Of a stretch of DNA of 64,000 bases, positions 48,541 to 57,629 are shown piece after piece. The DNA lies in NCBI RefSeq assembly GCF_000003815.2, contig NC_049981.1, positions 19,202,583-19,266,582 on the forward strand, read 5' to 3'. The notes under the pieces were generated by a model. That model was not told where the DNA came from, made no database searches, and saw only the letters and a program-made list of their open reading frames with translations. The position numbers and the translations under genes are program-made. The stretch is from Branchiostoma floridae. Its lineage: Eukaryota; Chordata; Leptocardii; Amphioxiformes; Branchiostomatidae. How positions within the stretch are numbered: the stretch's first letter is position 1; each line of letters begins with the position of its first letter.

Positions 48541-49560
48541 TACAGTTCTTAGAGCTTTGTTCTATAATGTGTCATATTGACACAGGTAGTCTTCTGAACA
48601 CGTTTTTTGCTTTACGTTTGATATATACAGTTCTTACATACATCGCTGTTCTATAAATGTGTCATTCAATTGACACAGTTTGTCTCCTGAACACTTTTTC
48701 CGCTATTAGTTTGCTATATACAGTTCTTATTGCGCAATCTGCAAGTGTGTCATTCAAATTGACACAGTTTGTCTCCTGAACACTTTTTCCGCTATGAGTT
48801 AGCTATGTACAGTTCTTATTGCGCTATCTGCAAGTGTGCCATTCAAATTGACACATTTTGTCATCTGAACACTTTTTCCACTATTAGTTTGCTATATACA
48901 TTTCTTATTGCGCTATCTGCACGTGTGTCATTCAAATTGACACAGTTTGTCTTCTGAACACGTTACACTTCGCTATGAGTTAGCTATGTACATTTCTTAT
49001 TGCGCTATCTGCAAGTGTGTCATTCAAATTGACACAGTTTGTCTTCTGATCACGTTACACTTCGCTATGAGTTAGCTATATACATTTCTTATTGCGCTAC
49101 CTGTAAGTGTGTCATTCAAATTGACACGTACAGTTTGTCTCCTGAACGCTTTTCCGCTATGAGTTAGCTATGTACAGTTCTTATTGCGCTATCTGCAAGT
49201 GTGTCATTCAAATTGACACATTTTGTCTTCTCACGTGACACGTTTTGCGCTATTACATGTAGCTAAATAACGTTATAGTTCTTACTGTTCTGTAAGTCTG
49301 TCATTCAAATTGACACAGTTTCTCTTCTGAACACGTTTTTCGCTATTAGTTAGCTATGTACACTTAATGCAGCGCACAACGGTCCTTTAGATGTGTCATT
49401 CAAATTGACACAGTTTGTCTTCTGAACACGTTTTCCGCTACAAGTTAGCTATATAACGTTACAATTCTTACGGCGCTATTTTTTGTGTCATTCAAATTGG
49501 CACAGTTTCTCTTCTGAACACGTTTTTCGCTATTAATTAGCTATATACTGTTCTGATCTT
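48540..49560 (-). repeat. Reverse array: about 11 monomers of roughly 90-95 bp
   Basis: The inverse of the forward monomer: AGTTAGCTATATACAGTTCTT, GTGTGTCATTCAAATTGACA and GTTTGTCTCCTGAACACG. I count 11 dyads. Several monomers share ATTGCGCTATCTGCAAGTG, absent in the forward array, so the arrays have evolved separately after inversion. Confidence 0.9.
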
Positions 49561-49744
49561 AGTTAATCCCTCAGTCAGGCGCGACTGTCGGGTAACGTTA
49601 CCTACAGTTCACTTTACCCACGACGCAACCTATTGGAATAACACCTTACAGATCATAGTGCTGTCTTATACTTCAAAGACATTTCAATATTACTTCGTAA
49701 CATGATAAAACGCTGACAGCACCATCAAAAGTACTTGTGTACTA

Positions 49745-50083
49745 CACTACCGAGTGAGGTCCCGAGTGACTGCCGCAACGGTATAGCGTGACCCGGAAAC
49801 AGTTGAACCTCGCCCACTAAGCGGACACCCCGAAACCCCCATGCGGTGCGTATTTCGGCTTGGAAACAATGGCGAAACCATAGGAAAAAGCTGTCGAAAA
49901 TCGGTCAACTTTGACATTAGATATATACTTTCTCGTAAAAGTCCATCGCTTGAGATTCACAAGGCAGATAGAACAACTCGTTGGGATTACGAGGACACCT
50001 TTGACAGCCTGATTTAGCCCACCGCAATTTTTAATCTTTTTTTTTACGTGACCATGTCAAGTGCCTCAAACGGGCGTCCAACA
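49745..50083 (-). repeat. Right terminal inverted repeat of the 5.4-kb element
   Basis: Inverse of 44673-45020. The last bases, GTGCCTCAAACGGGCGTCC then AACA, mirror the left end exactly over about 28 bases, and the match continues through TACGTGACCATGTC, TTTTTTAATCTTTTTTT-like and GAACAACTCG with small differences. Confidence 0.75.
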
Positions 50084-50651
50084 CTCAGCCCAGCATTACC
50101 AGCTATCTTTTGGCATCGCAACACAGAGTTTGCATTTTTTTAGTCAATACTGCTGCCAAAAAAGCCTCGGCCTTTACTCAAATATTCAGGCCATATGATT
50201 GTTTCTTGTGCTGATAGCCTTATAACATCAACGTGGGGATTGACTTGCGTTTATCTGGTTTATAAGGCTGCTGTTATTTTATGATGAAAGTGTCAAGTTT
50301 GTAGCATACTGCATTACTGGCACATGTACTGTATTCTGGAGAAGTTTTCAAGATAAAACAGTCTTAAGTCTACTCTCCAAGCAGAGGTTATTAGGCTCTT
50401 GCTTTTGTGGGGATTTTTATTTTTGCCAGGTTTTCTTTTTGGACCAAAAGATATCACAAACGAGCCAGAGCCTAACATCTGTTTGGTGAGTAGTCTACAG
50501 TCAAGTGTAGTGCAGATTAGTCTACAGTCAAGTGTAGTGCTGATGCAGTGCAAGAAGTGATGGGACGTGTTGAAAGTCAGGCCACTAGGGCCCATTTTAA
50601 ACATCAAATTTCGTGACATTGGGATAAGGGAGAACGTTTTACACCTTGTAA

Positions 50652-51012
50652 GACCACACCAATTTTATTTGTTGTTTGTCAGATTTCCTGACCCAATTTT
50701 TTCCGATTTGAAAAAAAAATTTTTTTCCAAATTGATGGCCACACCTTGTGTTGACAAAATTTCACTGCCTCTCCTTTAAAAGAATTAACTATGGGCCTCA
50801 ATTCCAGTACCTTTACATGCCTATTTTGGACGGTCCGTTTATAATTTTTCTTCAAACTTTGGACTTTGCTCCCAGGGACCCCATAAATTAACTCTTACTT
50901 CAGAAAGCCCTCTCTCCTACCCGCACTTTTTGCAAGAGTTTTTTTTTTCGACCGACTGACCCAATTTTTTTCTGAAAAAATACAAGAAACAAGAAATAAA
51001 ATTGGTGTGGCC
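50652..51012 (+). mobile_element. GGCCACACC-family MITE, 361 bp, TAA target site
   Basis: Ends GACCACACCAATTTTATTTG and AATAAAATTGGTGTGGCC; TAA flanks both sides (50649-50651 and 51013-51015). Same family and nearly the same length as 41295-41653. The interior differs from that copy but shares CAGATTTCCTGACCCAATTT and its inverse-like partner near the right end. Confidence 0.85.
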
Positions 51013-51999
51013 TAACAAGCAAATCTATGGTCATATGAAGACTTCAGGTCAGACACCTCAGATGAGTAGCGCAGTGGAGGGCTCTAAATAGGCAAAAGAT
51101 TTTAGTGCGACCTAAAATCCTTGGAAATCCTTCTTTTAAATTTCCTTGAAAACTTTGGCCTAATCTGGTGACCTTTTGGGTTAGGAGGAATAGGTAGGGA
51201 CTAGGGACTCAAATCTTGTTCAGTTCAGCAGGTTAGTAGTCATTATGAGGGTTTTAAGGTATATTGGGTCCTGTGGATGGATGATTTCATTGAAAGGTTA
51301 CAGAGAAGACCCTTGTTACTTTCTGGTGGAGAAGAATTTTTAACATTAAAATTTCGGTAAGTACTTGGCAAGAATTTTAGGTGGCACTAAGCTTTGTTTG
51401 GGTCATATCCTTGTATTTCAACATGCTTGGCAATGGCCAGCCCTAGCTGTGTTGTCTGCCCATGAGCATCCCAAACCACATGTACTACTACATGTACAAG
51501 GACCATTATCATTCACCACTTTGGCAAGTCTTTAGAAAAACAAATCATCTAGAGGACAATCTTAAAGTGGTTTGAAAATAAATAAAAGAAATGACTTAAC
51601 AGATATGTTGTTTTGTAAAAGCTAATGTGTAGATTTTGTCCCTACACAGAAATGTAGTAGCCCGAGGGTGATTTCTATGGATAGTTGAAATTCTCTTGAG
51701 TTGACATAATACACCAGACACTTATCTCCTAGGGAGGCTGTGTTCAAACTGCCACAATGCTTTCTATAGGGCAATGAAAAATATGAACGAGGCCCACGAT
51801 AGCAGTATCTGCAGTGGTGTCAATTCCTCTAACTTGACCTGCTGTCTGTAATAAGATAAGGAAATGATTGAGCCAGCAGTTTTGCCATTGATTTGCTATT
51901 GGCCCATGCTTGCCTGTACTGCATTGCAAGAATGAATGATGAAAACTGTCTTTCACAATACTTGATTTGGTGATCTATTCTTCTGTATTTTTAGATGGG

Positions 52000-52130
52000 T
52001 CATTTTCCACACGAAATTGTAATGATATGTGGTATGTGGATAGCGGTGGGGAAGATGAAGGTCAAGGTCGATTTTGGCCCCCCTGGTGTGTGGCATAATA
52101 ATTGCAGCAGAACTTCTGTCCTTGACATGC
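52000..52130 (+). repeat. Fragment of the 42371-type repeat
   Basis: ATATGTGGTATGTGGATAGC, GGTCAAGGTCGATTTTGGCC, GTGTGTGGC and GCAGCAGAACTTCTGTCC run parallel to the body of 42600-42715. The hairpin head is not visible here. Confidence 0.45.
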
Positions 52131-53429
52131 TAGTCTTGTTGTTCACGAAAACCGATTTCTTTGTGTACCTGTACCTGTACATGCACGTCCTGTGATTATG
52201 ATCCGAAGTTAAGGATTAGAACACTGATCGATGATCCCCAAGTTGATCCCTTAAGAGCCAGGAGATCCGTGTCTGTAAAGATATACCAGATGAATCCCAT
52301 TGTTGGATTCCATCAAGCAGTCATAATGGCCTCCAGTTGTCAGACATTTTGGGAGACCTGTAACTTTAAATGAAAGTTGCTGAAATATCATATGGAAGAC
52401 AAAACAGTATTAGAAAGACAGGATGGGTAATCTGCATGTTTGTATATCAGACAACAGAGATATGGCAAGTACCATGTAAATATGTACTTGTGCACTTTGT
52501 ATTACTGTCTTGTCCCTCTAATTTTACTTTTACATGAATGACCTTTACTCTAGCTGCGTGAATAGTGTCAGTATTTAAGTGGTTAGGTTAGTGGGCACAG
52601 AATTGAGAGGTTCGATTCCTAGATGCTAGACATTAGGTGATATTGTGAAAGCTTCCTGATGATACTGAGGTGAAGACTGCAATTAAAAGATACCACAAAA
52701 GTTCAAGATTACAAAAATTCTTAATTGTAACATATGCAAGAGTAGATGTACAGAAAGTATTTGATATTGTATGGGGCTATGTCAGGCATCTACACTGTGA
52801 CCTAATCTCCAAGCAGATCATACAGTAGCATAAAATAGTATCAAAAGCTGGCATAGGAGTGAAGCTGTCCTAGGAGTGTGTTTTGCTACCGGGTAACTGT
52901 GACCTACTTTTTGCTATCAAAAAATCCATAGTAATTTCACCTGGTCAATGCCAGGTACTCTTGGCTGAGGGAAAATGTCCATGCCAATTAGGCTGCAAAC
53001 AAGCTGATGTTTGTCATGTTCTCGAGCATCTGCAAGTTTACAAGACCAGGTTGATTACACAAAGTTTCAATGACCCCAAACCTCACACTGTCACAGTATT
53101 ATTTGTACCTTATTTGCATAATTGTGACTTAACAACTTATATGTCAGAAATATGAACTCATTTATCAATGAGTTTGTGCAACATTGGCTCCTCATAGACA
53201 TGCAAAGCATAATTTGTATGAATTTATTTCCTGTATCTCCTCCATATCACACATGTTGCAATGGCCTCAATAATTATGTAAATGACGTCATAATCTACAC
53301 AATGTACATTGTATGTCTGATGATACTCCCTTTATCTAACTTGCATGAGTTGCTAGTATGTATATTCTATTATTTTGCTTGAGAGTTGGAGCTGAACAGG
53401 GAAGTGATATTCATCTTCCTGTGTTTCAG

Positions 53430-53478
53430 GTAGCTTTGACTCCTGAGGAGACTGACGCAGGTTGCCTGCTGGATCACC
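53430..53478 (+). other. ZNF800: ZNF800 5' UTR part of the coding exon, with splice acceptor
   Basis: TTCCTGTGTTTCAG ends at 53429, a strong 3' splice site 49 bases before the start codon. An in-frame TGA at 53437-53439 excludes an upstream in-frame start within this exon. At least one non-coding exon must therefore lie upstream; the CpG-rich block at 33.6-37.35 kb is the best place in the window. Confidence 0.65.
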
Positions 53479-56007
53479 ATGGCCGAGGCTGCTGACTACG
53501 CCCTTCTGCAGCGGCCTGTGCCATCCAACCAGACAGGGGTGCGCCAGATCATTGAATGCTTCACTGCTGGCACAGAAGACATCAAGCGGCTGCTGCTTCA
53601 CGAGGCAGACGTGATCCTGGAGTGCCGAGTTTGCCGCAGTCTGTACCGAGGTCTGCTCAACTTCGTGTCCCACAAACAGGAATACTGTGCCATGCCCTTC
53701 AGCGAATATGAACAGCAGCGACTTGGTATGTCTGGGACTGGGTCGTACTTCATGGACACACCCATGGCTCCAAAAGCAGACACATCTGCAGAGACGTCAA
53801 TCACAGACAGTCTCTTACAGGGGGAAAGTCTTGTCGTGGTGTTACCTGAGCCGCCACCTGATGACCCGCAGCCTATTGTTGGCTCTGCAGCTGAGAACTA
53901 CAGTATAGAATTCCAGTCCATCCCAGGGACATCCCAGGCTGTCTACCAGAGGGTGACCAGGCCAAAATTTGTCGCGGGATCAACCCCAAACAGTCGTAGC
54001 CCTGAAAACAGTAGCAGATCAGGCAAGTTCGCAAAGATTAGTCCACCGGAATGCACCACATCTGACTACGATCCCATCCGGGCATACTGTCGCCTGTGCG
54101 ACAAGACCTTCTCCTCTCGCCGCAACGTGCGCCGCCACATGGTGGAAGTTCACAAGAAGACCCTCCCCGGCAGAACAATCATTCCAAGTAAGAGTGGGGA
54201 CTTTGATCTGGAAAAACTGATTTGTCGCCTCTGTAAGAAAACCTTCATCTCAAAACAGAGCATCAGACGACACATGGTGGAGCATCACGGCAAGTCACTG
54301 GAGATAGAGCCATCCACAGGAACTGAAGAGAAGACCACCTCCCCATCATCCTCTACATCCTCAAAGTCTGAAGAAGAGCATGACAGAGACACAAAGAAAG
54401 GCGAAAAGAAAGATGATGATGATGGAAGGGAAGAGGAGGAAAAAGACAATGAAAATCATGCTGCAAATGACAAGGACAATGACTCTTCTTCTGACAGTGA
54501 TGAAGAAGATGATGAAGAAAGTGACAAGGACAATGATGAGGAGAATGATGCAGAAAGTGTATCAAAAGACTTAAAGGTTAAACAAAACATGTGCCAGCAT
54601 TGTGACAAAGGTTTCAGTAGTAAAGACACCTGGAAGAAGCACATGGTAGATGTTCATGGTCTGGACCCCGATGGTGATGATCCCGACAAAGATTCAGAGG
54701 AGGAAGATGATGATGATGATGATGATGATGACGATGACGATGATGATGACGATGATGAGGATAAAGATCAGACAACACCATCTCGTCCGCCCAGCACGAG
54801 CTCAAGTGGCACACCTAAACTCCGCAGCAGCTATGACATGGATCGGAAGTGCTGCATTGTGTGTGATCGCTATTTCACCACGAAGAGGAACCTTATCCGC
54901 CATATGGTAGACGTCCACAAGAGACCTATGTCACAGTTTAAGATTGGTGCTGAATATGACAAGCTGCTGTCTCACTGTGATCTGAAGCGAAAAATGTGTC
55001 TCATCTGCAAAAAAGTGTTTGCATCCAAGAGGAACACCAAAAGGCACATGGTAGATGTTCACAAACAGCAGCCCAGTGTGAAGCTGCAGAAAGACAACGG
55101 TCCTGAATCCTCCAGCTCGGAACCATCGACTCCTACTGAAGAGAAGCCAGCGGGTAAAACAACAAAGCTGCAGGCAAGCTATGATTTGGAGAAGAAGGAA
55201 TGTCTCATCTGCAAGCGCAAGTTCAGCAGACAGCTCAACCTCCTCCAGCACATGAATGCCCATGGTCGCCCAGTCAAGTTCTTCCGCTGCCCGTTCTGTG
55301 CATACGAGACGAGGGAGAAGCGCCACGTGCTGCGCCATGCTGGTAGCGTCCACAAAAAAGGCCCAAAAGACCTGCAAAAGATTCACACCAGTTTGAAAAC
55401 ACGGGCAGTCATGCGCATGATTGGTCCTGATGGCAAGGTAAAGCCCATGGTGCAGCCAAGCTCAAAATCAGAGACTGAGAATGGGAATGGGAATGAGGAA
55501 AACGCCCCTGCTACAGGAAACGAGGTAAAGATATCAGAGGCTTTGACCCTACACAAGTGCAATGTGTGTAAGCGGGCATTTGCCAACAAGGGGACATACT
55601 GCAAGCATATGAAGTGGATGCATGGCAGAAACATCAAGCAAGAAGAAAACTCTGCAAAGAAAGAAGAACAGACAAATTCTTCTACCAAAAAAGAAAAGGA
55701 AGGCCATGAAAAACAGAGCATCACCAGCCAGTCTGCAGGGTCAAAGAAGTCTGGAACAGGTGTGACCAACAAACAAGAGGAGAACTCTGCCAAGAAAGAG
55801 GAACAGACAAATTCGTCTACCAAAAAAGAAAAAGATGCACATGAAAAACCGAGTATCACAAACCAATCTGCAGTGTCAAAGAAGTACGGGACAGGTGTGA
55901 CCAAAATCATGGATGTACCGAACTTGAAATGCCTGAAGTGCAACAAGAAGTTTAGTGGACCACAGGTGCTACAAAGACATGTGCGACTCCACATGTCTCA
56001 GGACTAA
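53479..56007 (+). CDS. ZNF800: ZNF800-like C2H2 zinc-finger protein, 842 residues, single coding exon
   Basis: Nuclear C2H2 protein; in vertebrates ZNF800 acts as a transcriptional regulator. The N-terminus (VRQIIECFTAGTEDIKRLLL and ECRVCRSLYRGLLNFVSHKQ, then EYC at 70) is the ZNF800 signature, including a C2HC-type finger (C49, C52, H65, C70). Classical fingers: residues 204-225, 249-270, 372-393, 459-480, 507-528, 575-595, 604-625, 694-715 and 818-838. The seventh (CPFCAYETREKRHVLRHAGS) with the KIHTSLKTRAV that follows also matches ZNF800. Most fingers share the KRHMVDVH ending, so they arose by internal duplication. Acidic runs (residues 297-360 and 400-430, including an Asp stretch) separate fingers. 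The start is the first ATG after an in-frame TGA, in CACCATGG context. A 45-residue Lys/Glu-rich tandem duplication precedes the last finger, which I do not recall in human ZNF800. Confidence 0.92.
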   Translation: MAEAADYALLQRPVPSNQTGVRQIIECFTAGTEDIKRLLLHEADVILECRVCRSLYRGLLNFVSHKQEYCAMPFSEYEQQRLGMSGTGSYFMDTPMAPKADTSAETSITDSLLQGESLVVVLPEPPPDDPQPIVGSAAENYSIEFQSIPGTSQAVYQRVTRPKFVAGSTPNSRSPENSSRSGKFAKISPPECTTSDYDPIRAYCRLCDKTFSSRRNVRRHMVEVHKKTLPGRTIIPSKSGDFDLEKLICRLCKKTFISKQSIRRHMVEHHGKSLEIEPSTGTEEKTTSPSSSTSSKSEEEHDRDTKKGEKKDDDDGREEEEKDNENHAANDKDNDSSSDSDEEDDEESDKDNDEENDAESVSKDLKVKQNMCQHCDKGFSSKDTWKKHMVDVHGLDPDGDDPDKDSEEEDDDDDDDDDDDDDDDDDEDKDQTTPSRPPSTSSSGTPKLRSSYDMDRKCCIVCDRYFTTKRNLIRHMVDVHKRPMSQFKIGAEYDKLLSHCDLKRKMCLICKKVFASKRNTKRHMVDVHKQQPSVKLQKDNGPESSSSEPSTPTEEKPAGKTTKLQASYDLEKKECLICKRKFSRQLNLLQHMNAHGRPVKFFRCPFCAYETREKRHVLRHAGSVHKKGPKDLQKIHTSLKTRAVMRMIGPDGKVKPMVQPSSKSETENGNGNEENAPATGNEVKISEALTLHKCNVCKRAFANKGTYCKHMKWMHGRNIKQEENSAKKEEQTNSSTKKEKEGHEKQSITSQSAGSKKSGTGVTNKQEENSAKKEEQTNSSTKKEKDAHEKPSITNQSAVSKKYGTGVTKIMDVPNLKCLKCNKKFSGPQVLQRHVRLHMSQD
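54705..54765 (+). repeat. ZNF800: GAT/GAC trinucleotide run inside ZNF800, encoding poly-Asp
   Basis: About 18 consecutive Asp codons (residues 410-427), mostly GAT with some GAC, between fingers 3 and 4. The mixed codons reduce slippage. The run also generates long antisense and shifted open frames here, which should be ignored. Confidence 0.9.
55636..55905 (+). repeat. ZNF800: 135-bp tandem duplication inside ZNF800 coding sequence
   Basis: Residues 720-764 and 765-809 are copies of one 45-residue unit starting KQEENSAKKEEQTNSSTKKE and ending SKK.GTGVT. They differ at about seven residues (for example EGHEKQ versus DAHEKP). Exactly in frame (2 x 135 bp), between fingers 8 and 9. Confidence 0.92.
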
Positions 56008-57433
56008 GTTTTGGTCAATCGTCAGCACAGATTAGACTTTGACATTCTCCTTGCTGCCTGAATTGATTAGGCCTAGGAAATGTTGTATTTCTGGTCACAG
56101 TCCTGAAAAAGTTAGAGTTGGAAACTAGGATTCTTGTTTTTTTGTGTGTTTTTGTTTAGATTTTGGCAGAAGTGATCGAACAAATGCAGTTAAGCAATGT
56201 AAAGCTGTACAACTATGTTATACAAGCACAAGTATATTTATAACCTAAACAATGGAGTACAATGTTCATTACAGTTACTTTAATACATCAATTTTTCGAA
56301 GCCTAAGTCTGTTAACAGAGTGAAAAATACATATTAAGTCTGTTTTGTATTTCATCACTTAAATGTCTGATCAAAAAGTCTATGTCCCATGTCACCTTCG
56401 GTTGACCAAAAAAGAGGTCCAGGTTTCGTCTGGTACCCGGAAACACAACATTTTTTTTCTAGGTTGTACCAATACAATATGTGGTGCCAAAGGCTACTTC
56501 AGCAGGGAGAAGGTTGAATGGTCTAAAAATTCCCAACCGTTGAGAATGTCATATTGCCTGCCCACTGTTGGTAAAAGGAATGAAACAAAACTCTGAAATA
56601 AGAGAGAAGCTGTAGGAGTCAAACATAAACTGTAATCTCCAACGCAAAAATTCGACTTTCTACAAATTTTGGACTTTTCAAGTCCAGTCCATGTCAACGA
56701 AGGAGAAGTCCACTGCTTCTGTGATGTCATGTTATACAGATAGAACATTTGACTCTGTCACACAAGCAGTGGATTGCTCATTCCTAGACAAAGAGGAGTT
56801 GGAAAGTAAAAAATTTGGGTAAATCCATTTTTTGTGTTGGAAATTACAGTTCAACTTTGGTCCAGAATCACTTCTACCAACACAGATGAACTTTCAAGTT
56901 AAATTGTAGGCTTGTCTCCATCAAACTACCTTCATTTTAAACATGATGATGAAAACAGATGGTAGCCTATGTTTGGGGCTAGATCACAGATGAAATGGTG
57001 AAGACGGAAATGTTGCTGCATATTATGACTTGTACACGTCCAGTACAATGTCGACGGATTAGATGACTATCAAATATGACCCAAACAATGCCAACTCCTT
57101 TAAAAATATAATAAGATGATAAGAGTCAATGGAATTTCATGAACTGTTCTTAAACTGATGGGTTTGCTGAATACATGTATTTGAAGATGTGAAATCCATG
57201 TAGACAATAGAAGGGAATAGTAAATGTAAAGTAAAGGTAGAAAGATCTTCATGAATATAATGAAGTTATGCTGCATTTATGATGGAATATGTTAATGTTT
57301 TTATGCACTCGGAGGTTGGATGTTTGCATTACCGACATTATTCTAACAGAAGATTTTTTTTTTAATGTAGTGCAAATCTCTCTTGAATGTACTGTATACT
57401 TTCCTCTGAACTTGGTGATTCTGTGAACACCAC

Positions 57434-57629
57434 AGGGCTGTCGTCAGGATCTGTCCCTCCGTCCTGGGATGGAAATTTGCTTCTTGGGATACACAAAAAG
57501 TTCACACCATCTGTCCCCAAACTGCTGACATGAATTGACTGGTAATGCCAGATTTCAGAATAAAATTAACAACATGGATTCCCTTACAATAAGTGCAATG
57601 GCCAAAAAATTAAAGCTGGAGACAGCTCT
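57434..57629 (-). repeat. AGGGCTGTC-ended MITE, 196 bp, reverse orientation
   Basis: Left AGGGCTGTCGTCAGGATCTG then TCCCTCCGTCCTGGGATGG; right TTAAAGCTGGAGACAGCTCT. The right side carries the CCAGCTTT-type end that is on the left in the other copies, so it is inverted relative to them. It lies within the likely ZNF800 3' UTR or just beyond. Confidence 0.7.

Larger units (their letters stand above)
44673..50083 (+). mobile_element. 5.4-kb Ginger-like non-autonomous transposon built of opposed tandem arrays
   Basis: The terminal repeats begin TGTTGGACGCCCGTTTGAGG and end with the inverse, CGTCCAACA. CTCA flanks both sides (44669-44672 and 50084-50087). The outer 115 bases or so of the two ends match well (GCACTTGACATGGTC, AAATCAGGCT, GTGTCCTCGTAAT, GTTCTATC); beyond that a looser match continues to roughly 345 bp. 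Inside lie a + oriented array (45198-47460), a decayed middle, and a minus-oriented array (48540-49560). Termini of form TGTNR..YNACA and a 4-bp target duplication are the known signature of Ginger transposons, whose integrase resembles that of LTR elements. No integrase frame is visible; the longest ORF inside is about 83 codons. Confidence 0.75.
37350..53429. other. Long gene-free stretch, possible ZNF800 5' intron
   Basis: No supported coding exon except a LINE scrap. Occupied by AGGGCTGTC, GGCC-type and hairpin-ended repeats and by the 5.4-kb element at 44673-50083. 37.4-39.3 kb and 51.1-53.4 kb hold only short open frames, and I see nothing else there apart from the 52.0-kb repeat fragment. 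Confidence 0.5.

Noticed and set aside
45198-49560. CRISPR array
   Set aside because: Repeats are about 90 bp, imperfect, without unique spacers, in opposed orientation inside transposon ends, in a chordate genome.
55383-55994. Long antisense frames under ZNF800 (also 54353-54814 and 54931-55386)
   Set aside because: Phe/Ser/Leu- or His-rich complements of Lys/Glu- and Asp-rich coding sequence; shadows of the real gene.
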